A DNA stretch of 64,000 nucleotides, from assembly GCF_017562075.2 (NCBI RefSeq), contig NC_054082.1:62153435-62217434 (forward strand), written 5' to 3'. The position numbers were made by a program, and so were the translations under genes. The stretch is from Anopheles merus. Its lineage: Eukaryota > Arthropoda > Insecta > Diptera > Culicidae. Shown here one piece after another: positions 45,156-57,452 of this stretch (within the stretch, counting starts at the first letter, position 1; each line of letters starts with the position of its first letter). The notes beneath the pieces are model-generated. The model had not been told where the DNA came from. It saw only the letters and a list, made by a program, of their open reading frames with translations, and did no database searches.

Positions 45156-45639
45156 AACTTCCGAACTTACTACACCAAATCGATTAAATGAAGATTATCA
45201 CCAACTGTGACATCATCAATTATATCGAAATTCTTCAAGCCTAGAAGAGGCGATACTTCCCTGTGATGTTTTCCGTACGCCTTACGACGAAAGTCACGAT
45301 CCGTTCTCAGTGGTGCATTTGTATCCTTAAAAATGGTGCATCTACCTTCGTCATTGAATTCTCTCCGCAGGTGCACTTTGCACATCCCTCCTTTGCATTG
45401 AAATATGCAACACCTGAAATGAAAAAATAGTATGAGTTCTATATATTCGCATATCTTTCTTATAAAGTACATGAACACACATGATTTGCGAGATGTAGCG
45501 TAAAGCCACAGCTTTTAATCGTTGTGAAGAATTTTGCCAGGAGACAGTCTGATTTTTTTATTTTGGTAAGAATAATATTAGGCCTAGAGCCCTTTGAACA
45601 AGTTACGCTAAATTAAACTAACTTATCTACCTTACTGTT

Positions 45640-45870
45640 GTGGATAGACGTGCCGAGCCCTGGATTCGCCGTAGCAGTTGCGCTGCTGCTGGTCGACATC
45701 CAGGGATCGACACTGCGCTCACGCACACTACTACGCCGCAATTAGCGATGCGCGCTAAGTGTGTGCAGAGCGCACCTAACCCAGAAGGCGTGAGTGTTTT
45801 ACAGGCTACCGGTCGAGCAGGGCTCCCGGTAGGGCTCACGGTGCGGCTCGTGCGCGCGGCCCCATACTGC
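45640..45870. repeat. GC-rich repeat, possible LTR fragment
   Basis: GCCGAGCCCTGGATTCGCCG, CAGTTGCGCTGC and the following ACACT-rich part match 46615-46830 and 47965-48065. It lies inside the large intron of the CMC-like gene. No coding capacity is supported. Confidence 0.55.
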
Positions 45871-45892
45871 ATTGTAATGTGTTTTGTTATTA

Positions 45893-46137
45893 CAGGGTTT
45901 CCCACGATTTATTGGTTGGTTCCCATCATTTTTTGGTGGGTTCCCATATTTTTTTGGTGCGTTCCCACGATTTTTTGGTCGTTTCCCAGAATTTGTTGGT
46001 CCAATTGTATTGATATCCAATCGGAAAATACCAATAAATTATGGGAACGAACCAAAAATCTATGGGATACGACCAAAAAATCGTGGGAACGCACCAAAAA
46101 ATCATGGGAACTGACCAATAAATCGTGGGAAACCCTG
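45893..46137. mobile_element. 245-bp TA-flanked fold-back MITE
   Basis: CAGGGTTTCCCACGATTTAT at the left is matched on the minus strand at the right end. TA flanks at 45891-45892 and 46138-46139. Each arm is a chain of ~21-bp units (GGTTCCCA, a few variable bases, TTTTTTGGT), four to five per arm, so nearly the whole element folds on itself. One arm of a relative is at 26072-26175. Confidence 0.88.
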
Positions 46138-46234
46138 TATTCATTATTGTATTCGTTTTAATAAATGTGTAAAAGTTTCTAAACATAAAACTTACACTAC
46201 TAGTACAATATAGAAGAAAAAAAGAAAAAAAAAA

Positions 46235-46320
46235 TACAGGCGGTCCCCGAGATACACGGTTAATGGGAACCGAAAAATACTGCGTATCTCGAATTTCCGC
46301 GTAAGTCGAATCCAGTAATT
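46235..46320 (+). repeat. one end of a pogo/Tigger-type element
   Basis: TACAGGCGGTCCCCGAGATAC followed by ACGGTTAATGGGAACC looks like a TA plus CAGGCGGTCCCCGA terminal repeat, common in Tigger-like families. The matching right end was not found, so its extent is unknown. Confidence 0.45.
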
Positions 46321-46604
46321 TTCAGCCCAAATTTAACTAATGTTCATGTAATTTTGCAAGCATGGGGTGGTTTTAGCTACTTAGTTGATTATTTGATAAA
46401 ATTCTGACTAAATTTAAAAGTTTTAACTCTTTTGAAATGTTTTGAACATTCGATCAAAAGGAAAAATTTTTGGCCATGCCTGTAAAAAATTGTAATTTGA
46501 ATGTCAATTGCTATTCATCTTGTGAATCCAGAACGGCCTCGTGCCTTTAATAATCGTAAGAAACTGAAAAATTAAATATTTTTACTTGGCCAGAGCGAAA
46601 ATCA

Positions 46605-48065
46605 GTGTCTTCTTGCTGGAGTACACAGTTGCGCTGCCACCGGTCAACGTCCACGGGGACGACAGTGTGTACACACTGCCGCACACACTAAGCGTGCAAG
46701 GCTTAGTGTGTGCCGAGCGCCATACAGGCAGAGGGTGCACGAAGGCCGATCGAGCAGGAGCTCTCGGCAGGGGCGCTCGGTGCGGCTGGCGCGCGGCCTA
46801 CGTTTTAACGTGTTTGTATTTCGTGTGTATTTATTATAATGTTAAAGTTTTAAGTGTTTAAATAAAGTAATAGAGCAGTTCATAACAGTGGCGATGAGGA
46901 TGGGATTCTCCTGCGTAAAGGAGATCCCAGTACGAACCAGCGGACGCCATCGCGATCGGGCCCATCTCGCTTTCGCTGCATCATCGCAGCGGCCATCGCG
47001 ATGGCAAATGTCCGGGATTCCGTGGAAGTATTGGGCCGCCACCCCCGCCAAGACCGAGGCCCCCGACTGCCGTCCCATCAAAAGGACTGTATGGACAGCG
47101 GTGTACACTCACGGCAACGTGTGAAGGTCGCCGGGCTGCAGTTCAAGCAACGCCGGCAGCGTCATCGGCGAGGAAGCTTTCCACCTACTGCCGGGCTATG
47201 GGCGAGAGCGTCATCTACCAGGCTGCAGCCCCAGCGGGCGAGGATCCATGCCGCCCAGTACTACGAGCAACAGCAACGCGCAAAGAAAGGGTGAAGGGTC
47301 ATGCCGCCCTGGCTGCATCGTGATCGAGAGGGCAAGGGTGTCATAGCACCCTGGATGCAGTATCACTTGTATCAGCATCAGCGCCAGCAGCAACGAGCAG
47401 CAGCAACGTGTGAAGGAAGGGCGTGGGTCTATGCCGCCAGGCATCCGCACCAGAGCGCAGCAGCAACAACAGCAGGAACGTGTGAAGAAAGGGCGAGGGT
47501 CTATGCCGCCCAGCATCAACAACAGCAGCAACAGTGTCACAGTGTCCAAGGATGGCGAGGTCGCCCTGCTGCAACACTGTGAGTGAAAAGAGGGGCGAGA
47601 CCACATGACGTCCCGGTGGCAATCTTGTTCTATGGGGGCAAGGCCGCACGGCTACAGCCCGTTTCATGAACAGGGACAGGGACTTCATAATCACCATCTC
47701 ATCAGGGAGCTTCAACCCGATGAAGGCACACGCAGCATCACCGCCGCCGCAAGTAATCGTTGCCAACGCGGATCAAGCGTGATGGCGATGGTGGGGCGGA
47801 AAAGGGTGCCGGTAGTCGTAAGCTAAGAAAAGCGCCCACACCACAGCATTCCCAGATTTTATCAGCATCGGCCGGAACGTGTCACCGCACCGGTATTCCC
47901 TCAGTGGAATATCCCGTGTCGGTTCGACTCCTCCGGATAAATAAAGGGAGAGATGTTGTGGGCAGCCATGCGTGCCGACCCCTGGACTTGCCGTGGCAGT
48001 TGCGCTGCCACCAGTCAACGTCCACAGGGACGACAATGTGTACACGCACACTGTCGCACATGATC
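46605..48065 (+). mobile_element. candidate non-autonomous LTR element
   Basis: 46615-46886 and 47965-48065 share the GC-rich repeat (CAGTTGCGCTGCCACC, GTCAACGTCCAC, GGGACGACA). The first copy ends ATAACA and is followed by GTGGCGATGAGGATGGG, similar to the TTGGCGACGAGGAT primer-site-like sequence of the gypsy element at 60343-60355. An AATAAA lies at about 46860. The internal part has no gag or pol, only CAG-rich repeats. This fits a TRIM or LARD-like element; the second repeat is shorter, so the call is tentative. Confidence 0.45.
47270..47545. repeat. CAG-rich tandem repeats, about 75-90 bp units
   Basis: Units share AGCAACAGCA, CGTGTGAAG(A/G)AAGGGCG and GGGTCTATGCCGCC. About three to four degenerate copies. 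Open frames on both strands are repeat by-products. Confidence 0.65.
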
Positions 48066-49568
48066 GTCGCTTTACATGGTATTACAAGGCGCTCGATCCT
48101 CCTCTCACTCTTGTTGGCCTGATTGGTTAAATCCGATGATAGTTCTACTACAGATGTACCAATCGGGTAAAGTACAGTTCACGCCCAGTAATCCGCACTT
48201 TTGACAACCAAATTTATGATATGAAATAGTGTTTGTGTAAAAGCGTTATTTAGGGACAAATGGAAGTGATAGAATGTAAGAGTAAGTATTACTTGTAAAG
48301 GAAATAAAGATCATTTGAGTCCATAAAGTCAAAGCGTACGAATGTTACAAAAAATGTCGGTCAAAAGTAGAGACATTTGATTAAAAAGATTAGTTTCTTT
48401 CAATTTTTTTTAAATACATACTTACTTTGTATTTACCTTTTAAAAAAGCTCTGGCAGGAGAATCCGATATTATTGCCCGTACTTTAATTGTAACTCGACG
48501 ATTATTCAGCACCACACCATCGTCCATTAACATATTCAACTCATGAACCAGTGGTTTTATAAACCTTCTCACATCTTTTGGTTTAGTACGTCCACAAAAA
48601 TAGCTGCTGTGATTGGGGCAATCTGTGGCATTTCCTTTATGTTGATCATGATCGGCCAAAATTGCATTTTGCTGCTTTTGTGCAACGGAAGCCCGTCAAT
48701 GAAAATGTTTAAAGATAGTGTTTCTGGTACTGTTGCAAATCTAAAAACAAAACAAAAACAACAAAAAAGCAATTAAATTATGGAAAAAATTCGTAAAATA
48801 ATTAATTCTGAATGCGTTTCAAATAGCATTACCGTAAACTTTGAATTAGACTTTTCCTAATGCCACGGTTCTAGAATGAACCATTTCCCAGATCTTTTAT
48901 TTTTGGACGCTTTCTATTGGTGTTTAGAAGCGTTCTGGCATCTTTTGGGAGAGCAAAATTTGTCTTCGTCCTCAAAATCTTAAGCAACATATTTATCGCC
49001 GAGTGATTTTGATTGGTATACAATGCAAAATAATGCAAACAATCAGAGACTGACATTGTATCAAAATCAATAGCTCCTTCGTCTATCTCATCTTCTTCTT
49101 CGTCACTCTCAGCTTCTCCTTCACCACACTCGGCTTCTCCTTTACCACTCTCGGCTTCTTCCTCGTTTGGACTAAAGATCCGGGGAAATTGTTCGCCATC
49201 CCCTGGAAAAGATGCTTCACCAAGAAGTTTTGTTGTAATGCCACTGTTTGGTTGCACCATACCTGCAACAAAAGAACAATTCGTATATTCATGCAACCTG
49301 ATATAGTTAATAAAAGGAAAATAGCACAAACCAGCAGTCGTATCGGTACAGTCGAATTCCGCAGCAGCACCACACTCTTCTTCTTTTCTTAAATATTCCA
49401 ACTTCCCTTTTCGTCTGTACAACAAACCACTCTTTTTCATATTGCGTGCGTAGTTTTCATCAGCCATTCTAGTTAATTGATTAAACTGATTTTTTACTTC
49501 ACATCAACCACGCACTGTAGAACAATCACCCACCGTAGCACGCCAAGATCTATCAAAGCATACGCCAT

Positions 49569-50671
49569 TACTTACTTACTTATCCGGCGCTACAACCGCT
49601 TTGGGGTCTTGGCCTGCCTCAGGAGTGTCCGAAACCGCTCACGGTCTCGCGCCTTCGTCTTCCAGTCCGTTATCCCGGCCTTAATGGCGGACGCCTCCAC
49701 GCCATCTTGCCACCTCAATTTGGGCCTACCACGCCTCCTCTGTCCTTGTGGACGGCCTAAAAAGACTTAACGGGCTGGGTCGTCCGTTTCCATGCGTACA
49801 ACATGGCCAGCCCACCGGAGCCTGGCGAGCTTTATGCGTTGTACGACAGTAAGGTCGCCGTACATCTCGTATAGCTCGTCATTATAGCGGCTTCTATATT
49901 GTCCTTCCACACATGCGGGGCCAAGTATCCTTCTGAGCATCTTCCTCTCGAACGCGGCTAAGAGGGTTTCGTCAGATTCGAATAGTGTCCATGTCTCAGA
50001 GGCGTATGTGAGTACCGGTACAATATAGGTACTATATAGTCCCAGCTTCGTCCGTCGCGACAGGTTCTTTGAGGTGAACTGATTTTTCAGGCTGTAGAAT
50101 GACCGGTGGGCAGCCAGCATCCTTGCGCGCAACTCAGCTTCCATGCTATTGATGTTGCTAACCTTTGACCCAAGATAGGTGAATTGTGGGACGACTTCAA
50201 ACGTGCGTTCACCTATTTGCACGTCATGCCTACGTAGATTCGGATTATTTGTTGGTAGGCCCGCTGATGTTGCCACCATCAGTTTGGTCTTTGCCTCGTT
50301 TATCTGCAATCCGAGGTTCTCTGCCGCCTGCTCGATCCCTTGGTAGGCTTCTGCTACATAGGAGAGCCGCAGACCAATGATGTCTATATCATCAGCGTAT
50401 GCCAGGATCTGTGTTGACTTATAGAAGATGGTTCCCGTAGTCTCCACCCTCTAGTCACGGATGGCTCTCTCTAGCGCCAGGTTGAATAAGAGACAAGCAA
50501 GCCCGTCCCCCTGGCGCAGACCCTTGGTGGTAGCAAAAAGTCCTGAGAGTTTTCCATCCACTCTCACCTGGCATGTGACGTTGGTCATAGTCATTCTAAC
50601 TAGCCTTATCAGTTTGGCCGGGATTCCAAATGAGCTCATAGCGTCATACAGTTTTACCCTGGCTATACTAT
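49569..50671 (-). pseudogene. RTE retrotransposon, copy 2, 5'-truncated
   Basis: Begins at the (TAAG)n tail (49569-49582) and ends near 50671 inside the sequence for ARVKLYDAMSS, so only the C-terminal part of the reverse transcriptase is present: GLRQGDGLACLLF, AYADDIDIIG, RWAGHVVRM and RRGRPKLRW. It has TAG at 50453-50451 (as copy 1) and TAA at 49769-49767 (as copy 3). It is very similar to copy 1. Target duplication not clear. Confidence 0.88.
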
Positions 50672-50892
50672 TAGAGATATGGAAAACAGCTATGGAAAAA
50701 GAATTGTTTTAATACAAAATAATACCTCTGATTCTCTCTTCTCCACTCTGAGTAGTAACTCTGATGTTTCATGTTGAGGTACCTCATTCTAACTACATTG
50801 CTTTGCAAAACTTTCAACTACATCTACAGGTAATTCATCGAGAAGGTTAACTATTAAGTGACCTACTATCCCTGGGACTATTAAGTGACACT

Positions 50893-51104
50893 CTTCTTCT
50901 TCTTCTTCTTTTTGGCTCAACAACCGTTGTCGGTTAAGGCCTGCCTGTATCACTTCTTGCGTGACTTGGATTTCAGTGACTTATTGATCCCCCCATAACA
51001 GGATAGTCAGTTCTTTGTATAACCGCACGGTCCATTTTTAGCTTGAACCCATGACGGGCATGTTGTTAGGTCGTAAGAGTTGACGACTATACTACGGGGC
51101 CGGC
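50893..51104 (-). mobile_element. SINE200-like SINE
   Basis: Minus strand: head at about 51104 (GCCGGCCCCGTAGTATAGTC), B-box-like GGGTTCAAGC, GACTGACTATCCTGTTATGG, and a (GAA)n tail at 50893-50911. A target duplication is not evident. Confidence 0.82.
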
Positions 51105-51682
<578 letters not shown>

Positions 51683-51689
51683 ACATCTT

Positions 51690-52225
51690 GAAGCATTGCT
51701 CGATACAACTTGATTCCTTCTCGGAGTTGAATTCTCCTCACGGTACTATGGGCAGCACCGAATTTTCTGGCCAAATCGCGGTCCGACAGATTAAGATCTG
51801 TCCTAAATCCGTCAGATCTAAATCCTGGTCCGAATGATTAAGATCCTCTAAATCGTCTTCGAAATCTTACTACTCACTTTCCGGTCGACAGTTCCACTAC
51901 GACGAGTGGCTTGAGGCTTCCGAATCGTCGTCGATGTTTCTTTATACCGTTTGATAACGCACCATACGGTATTTCTGGAAAATTTCAGCTTTTTAGCTAG
52001 CCTAGATGCAGACCAATGGATTTTCCAAAAAACTGTGCACAATTGTTTCCCTTCTTTTGGCTTGCATATTGATTGTTTACTAATTACAGTTGATTTGCGG
52101 AATGTCAAAAATACATACCTCAAGCTGACAAAATGCCCGACACGTGGACGCCAAGAACTTCCAAATCCGTCCACCAGGAGCGCCACAATATGAGCAAAAG
52201 CTTGTTCCAATTCTAAATGAAGCAA
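51690..52225 (-). pseudogene. Tc1-family transposase N-terminal remnant
   Basis: Minus strand. A helix-turn-helix region ASRLAKKLKFSRNTVWCVIK with KPQATRRSGTVDRK lies in 52050-51880. After a frame change and a small internal duplication near 51800-51840 comes DRDLARKFGAAHSTVRRIQL with REGIKLYRA, the second DNA-binding helix cluster. These are the paired DNA-binding helices of Tc1 transposases; the DDE domain is absent beyond the AT repeat. Family recognised by motif wording. Confidence 0.75.
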
Positions 52226-52544
52226 GCTTTAGTAGGCGTTTATGAATTTAGCTTTAAATCGCTTTATTCATACTTTGAAGAAACGAAAATAAAAATGAAG
52301 GAAAAGTGGATGTGTATGTTAATTAAAGCAAAGCACTACAAAAAGGATCGCCTATCGCTTTCTGCAACCTTGTTTCCTACCTCAAATGTTAAGGAGATAT
52401 TACGAACCCGAATTTCTTCCTTTTAGGCCTCTTGAACACCCACACACGCATGTGGTGTTCATCGTGATTCCAGCCACGATCGGATTCGCCTGATCGTTTC
52501 TTCGCTCGCTGCTATTCACCCGTGGTGCTATTCGTTTTAACGAA
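52226..52544. other. no gene seen
   Basis: Short AT-rich spacer. The last ~100 bp before 52545 may already belong to the RTE element, since the reading frame is open for a few codons upstream (FNEKLDAP). Confidence 0.4.
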
Positions 52545-54136
52545 AAGCTAGATGCGCCACTAGCAGATAGTGTCATGCTACTGCCACCTAGCATAGAAGA
52601 AACACGAAAGGCTATCCGTCGGCTGAAAAATAACAAGGCACCCGGAACCGACGGAATTGCAGCTGAACTGGTCAAGAATGGAGGTGCACGACTAGAAAAC
52701 GAGATTCATCAAATTGTTACTGAGGTGTGGGATAGCGAATCGATGCCTTGTGATTGGAATCTCGGCATCATCTACCCCGTATACAAGAAGGGAGACAGGT
52801 TGGACTGCAACAACTACAGGGGTATTACGGTGTTGAATACCGCCTATAAAATATTCTACCTGATCCTTCAGGATCGCCTTGTCCCGCACGTCGAAGAGAT
52901 AGTAGGAAACTATCAAAGAGGATTCCGAAACGGAAAATCAACCACTGATCAGATCTTCACCATGCGGCAGATCTTGGAGAAGATGGCTGAATACAAAAAC
53001 GACACATACCATCTCTTCATAGACTTCAAAGCCGCATACGATAGCATAGCCAGGGTAAAACTGTACGACGCTATGAGCTCATTTGATATCCCGGCCAAAC
53101 TGATAAGGCTAGTTAGAATGACTATGACCAACGTCACATGCCAGGTGAGGGTGGATGGAAAACTCTCAGGACCTTTTGCTACCACCAAAGGTCTGCGCCA
53201 GGGGGACGGGCTTGCCTGTCTCCTATTCAACTTGGCGCTAGAGAGGGCCATCCGCGACTCGAGGGTGGAGACTACGGGAACCATCTTCTATAAGTCAACC
53301 CAGATCCTGGCATACGCTGATGATATAGACATCATTGGTCTGCGGCTCTCCTATGTAGCAGAAGCCTACCAAGGGATTGAGCAGGCGGCAGAGAGCCTCG
53401 GATTGCAGATAAACGAGGCAAAGACCAAACTGATGGTGGCAACATCAGCGGACCTACCAATAAATAATCCGAATCTACGTAGGCGTGACGTACAGATAGG
53501 TGAACGCACTTTTGAAGTCGTCCCACAATTCACCTATCTTGGGTCAAAGGTCAGCAACGACAACAGCATGGAAGCTGAGTTGCGCGCAAGGATGCTGGCT
53601 GCCAACCGGTCATTCTACAGCCTGAAAAAGCAGTTTACCTCAAAGAACCTGTCGCGACGGACGAAGCTGGGACTATATAGTACCTATATAGTACCAGTAC
53701 TCACATACGCCTCTGAGACATGGACACTGTCCAAATCTGACGAAACCCTCTTAGCCGCGTTCGAGAGGAAGATGCTCAGAAGGATACTTGGCCCCGTATG
53801 TGTGGAAGGACAATGGAGGAGCCGCTATAATGACGAGCTATACGAGATGTACGGCGACCTCACTGTCGTACAGCGTATAAAGCCTCGGTGGGCTGGCCAT
53901 GTTATACGCATGGAAACGGACGACCCAGCCCGTTAAGTCTTTTTAGGCCGTCCACAAGGACAGAGGAGGCGTGGTAGGCCCAAATTGAGGTGACAAGATG
54001 GCGTGGAGGCGTCCGCCATTAAGGCCGGGAAAACGGACTGGCAGACGAAGGCGCGAGACCGTGAGCGGTTTCGGACACTCCTGAGGCAGGCCAAGACCGC
54101 AAAGCGGTTGTAGTGCCGGATAAGTAAGTAAGTAAG
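52545..54136 (+). pseudogene. RTE retrotransposon, copy 3, 5'-truncated
   Basis: Plus strand. One frame is open from about 52530 to a TAA at 53934-53936, covering the reverse transcriptase: NNKAPGTDG, YRGITVLNTAYK, FIDFKAAYDS, GLRQGDGLACLLF, AYADDIDIIG. Where copies 1 and 2 have TAG, this copy has TCG (53259-53261, Ser). A 9-bp deletion removes three residues before RWAGHVIRM. After the TAA the frame continues to the RRGRPKLR region, where a TGA replaces Trp. It ends with (TAAG)n at 54120-54136, directly against the palindrome. Confidence 0.88.
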
Positions 54137-54433
54137 TATCAATTGCATAGCTTTACCAGACCAGTTTAAGTAAAAAACATGGAAAAATAACATATTTTCT
54201 GAAGGGGCTACAAATTGTTTGGCAAAATGCTTCAGTCAACCGCCGCCAGATGCGCTAGTGAAAATCTAAGTTATGCTATGGAGTACTCTATGGTGTAATT
54301 TCAATTTTCACTAGCTCATCTGGCGGCGGCTGACCGAAGCATTTTGCCAAATAATTTGGAGCCGCTCCATAAAATATGTTATTTTTCCATGTTTTTTTAT
54401 TTTAACTGGACTGGAAAAGCATTGTAATTGATA
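54137..54433. repeat. 297-bp near-perfect inverted repeat
   Basis: TATCAATTGCATAGCTTTAC at the left and TATCAATTACAATGCTTTTC at the right (minus strand) are the ends. Inner landmarks CATGGAAAAATAACATATTTT, GGCAAAATGCTTC and CCGCCAGATG are mirrored. The centre is near 54285 (GAGTACTC). It looks like a MITE. A third, partial copy is at 54545-54596. Confidence 0.85.
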
Positions 54434-54937
54434 GACAAACATATTGTTCAAGTATTTCAGCCGTTTTCGCATAAAAAAACGATGTAAAAACTACTTAATT
54501 TTGAGATCCGGTACGACCATTCCCTCGATGACCAAAAAAAGCTTCCACTAGCCGCCGCCAGATGCGCTAGTGAAAACCAAAATTACACCACGGAGTACGA
54601 TCAATGTAGCCCGGCCTTTAGAAAATATCAATTTCATGATTGGGTTCAAAGTATGCCATAATAGAATTTGGAGTTTTTGTATGTGTTTATTGTCGAGAAA
54701 GCAACATGTGTGCAATGAACACATCATAGTAGTCTTTAGAAAATGCTTAATATGATCAGTCTAGTTTAAAATGCATTACAATACAAGTTCATTGTTTAGT
54801 TTCTGCTCCTCCTTTATTCCACTGTGTTGTAACTCCGCTCAACATTTATCAATTGGATTTTTGAGATGGTTTTAAAATCAGTAATTCTCGACATTATTCA
54901 TAATTATTGTGCCTCAAATAAAATATACATATGTACT
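54434..54937. other. no gene; holds a fragment of the preceding palindrome
   Basis: 54545-54596 repeats CCGCCGCCAGATGCGCTAG and the following bases of the palindrome arm. The rest is AT-rich and non-coding. Confidence 0.5.
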
Positions 54938-55100
54938 TGTTGTAACATTACGTGTGTTCAACTGAGCTCCTTTATTGCGACTGACCTTACACGTATACTT
55001 AATTATAACCTATCCTAAACTAATACTACTACTAGTACGTTCTAGTACTAATACTAACGTATTGTCTACTTATTCACTAATACGTCCATAATACACTACA
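54938..55100 (-). repeat. 3' LTR of the gypsy element
   Basis: 163 bp, from TGTTGTAACATTACG to AATACACTACA on the plus strand. The inner edge is preceded (minus strand) by the polypurine tract GGAGGAAAG at 55101-55109. Confidence 0.85.
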
Positions 55101-57452
55101 CTTTCCTCCGCAATAATATATGTATACTTTCTCATTTTGGGTATTTAAAAGGTGGCTGTCCCTTTAACCTATCGGAACGTCTAACTGGAGGCGGGGTAGA
55201 CTCGCTTCTAGGTCGCTTGCGATTTGGCACTTCCCGTGCTATTTTGTCAGACGTTGTTTCTAGCCTTTCTGGTAATTCATAATCTACTACTGTTACTCTC
55301 CCCCTTCTAATTTGATTGATATGTACCATCCGTATGTTTCCTCCTAACTCAATCAAATATCTCTAGGCACTTAGCTGTTTTACTACCTGAGCTGGAATCC
55401 ATCTAATTAATTCTTTGAAATATTTTCTATACCACACATTTTCTCCTTTAACGTAATCCGTAGGGAAGTTACTATGAGCACGCACATTACTCTGGTACGG
55501 TTTATTATTTAAAATTCCTTCGTTTGTTTTTGTTTTCCTGAACGGATTATTGTAAATAGTTTTTAAAGGGTTTATGGCCGTTAACAGTGTATTTGGCGTA
55601 TAATTGAAAATACGTGAATTCGGTGAAACCTTATTAACAATGCATGGTTCATTTCTGTATTGTAAAAGAAACCGATTAATTTTTCTTATTAACGACAGTG
55701 ATCGTATTTTCTCGTCTATCATATTTTCTTCAATACGTCTTTAACCGTTCTAACTGCACGTTCTGCCAACCCGTTAAACTGGGGGTGGTATGGTGGCGTT
55801 TTAGTAACCTTAATACCGTGCATTTTTAAGAAATTTATAAATGTCGTGGAGTTGAATGGCGGCCCGTTATCGGTTACCACTTCTTTCGGTAAGCCAAAAC
55901 ATGCAAAGAAAGGTTCCAAATTTTCGATTATGTCGCTCGGTCTTGACCTGTTCACTACCTTAACTTCGATTAGTTTCGTATATGCATCCACGAGCACAAG
56001 TAACGTTCGATTATCTACATAGCATAGATCTAGATGTACTCTTTCAAAAGGTTCGCTTACATCTTTCCAGGTGGTTGTTACCGTTTCCTTACGTACTGTC
56101 TGTCGGGACTGAAACACTTCACATGTTTTGCATAAATCTGTAATATCATCATCCATTTTCCTCCACCATACGAACGTTCTTGCATTTATCTTCATTTTGA
56201 TAATTCCTTCATGATTCATGTGCAGTAGTTCTAATACTTTTACCTTCAGTTTATAAGGAATCACCACTCTATCATCAAAATATAAGATACCCTCTTCTAC
56301 TCCGAAATGTGCATTCAATTTTTCATAGTATTTAAGTTCATCTTTCACGTTTCTAGGCCACCCATTGATAACACAATCCAAAACCTTTTTTAATAAACTG
56401 TCCGTTTGCTGTTCCTTACGTAATTTTTCTTTATCCAATGCCTCAAAGGTATGACTATCCTCTATCTGATGGATACCTAAACTCACACCATCTATTTTTG
56501 CATGCTCTAATGCTAATGGTAATCTAGAGATAGCATCCACATGTGCCATAATTTTCCCCGGCCAGTGCTCTATTTCGTAATCATAAATTATTAATTTTAA
56601 CGCCCATCTTTGCAACCTTGCCATCGCTATGGATGATGTACCACGGCGCGGATTAAAAATTTCCTTAACCCCGCTGTTGTCCGTTAACAATTTGAAATGA
56701 TAACCGAAAACATATTTATGGAATTTTTCTACACCAAACATTACCGCAAGGGCTTCTTTATGCACTTGTGCATAATTTTTTTGCGCCTCTGTTAACGTTG
56801 CCGAAGCGAAAGCGACAGGTCTTTTTATTCCATTCACCGTATGGGATAATACAGCTCCTACTCCATACGGGCTAGCATCGACTGCTAAAGCCAAAGGTTT
56901 TTCTGGGTCGTACGGTTCTAATACTCTGTTACTAATTAAAAGACGTTTAGAAACTTCAAAAGCCTGTTGACAGTTCTCATCCCATACAAACTTTGACCCC
57001 TTTCGTAATAAATTATATAGGTGGTGTAACTCACTTGATAAGTTTGGCAAGAATCGATGATAATAATTTAGCAATCCTAAATACGCTTGCAGCTCTACTA
57101 TGTTTTTAGGTGGGGTTACTTTTTGAATTGCTTTCAAGTTATCCTGATTTGGTGTAATACCTTCCGTTGATAGAGTATACCCTAAGTAATCTATTTTTCT
57201 TTGCATGAATTCCGACTTATTTACGTTTAACTTGCCGTTATGCTTATTCAATTTTTCCAACACTGTGAACAAGTTTGCCTTACATTTCTCTTCGGTTTCC
57301 CCTCCAACCAATATATCGTCCAGATAAGCAATTCCCGGGGCATTAATTAGTATCTGATCTATAATACTCTGGAATATGGCCGGCGCAGAACTAATGCCAA
57401 AAGGCATTCGAGTATATCTATACAATCCTTTATGAGTGTTAATTGTACAAAC

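Larger units (their letters stand above)
45170..49467 (-). pseudogene. CMC/CACTA-like transposase, multi-exon pseudogene
   Basis: Minus strand, start ATG 49467 (MADENYARNMKKSGLLYRRK). A 69-bp GT-AG intron (49331-49263) precedes an acidic exon and LPKDARTLLNTNRKRP. A TAG at about 48872 replaces an expected Trp after GNGSF. After an intron ending at 48741 comes LNIFIDGLPLHKSSKMQFWP, then a one-base loss near 48598, then DDGVVLNNRRVTIKVRAIIS and DSPARAFLKG, with a donor near 48440. The next exon (acceptor at about 45414) has a Cys-rich start, then TNAPLRTDRDFRRKAYGKHH and SPLLGLKNFDIID, ending at 45170 at the LTR block. The IDG-P-L-KSS and DSPAR motifs recall the CACTA/CMC-type transposases of insects. 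The ~3-kb intron is filled with repeats. Confidence 0.7.

Noticed and set aside
46889..47294. Overlapping plus-strand frames that could be a gag
   Set aside because: No capsid or zinc-knuckle motif, and the frames run into CAG-rich tandem repeats. Kept only as part of a tentative non-autonomous LTR element.
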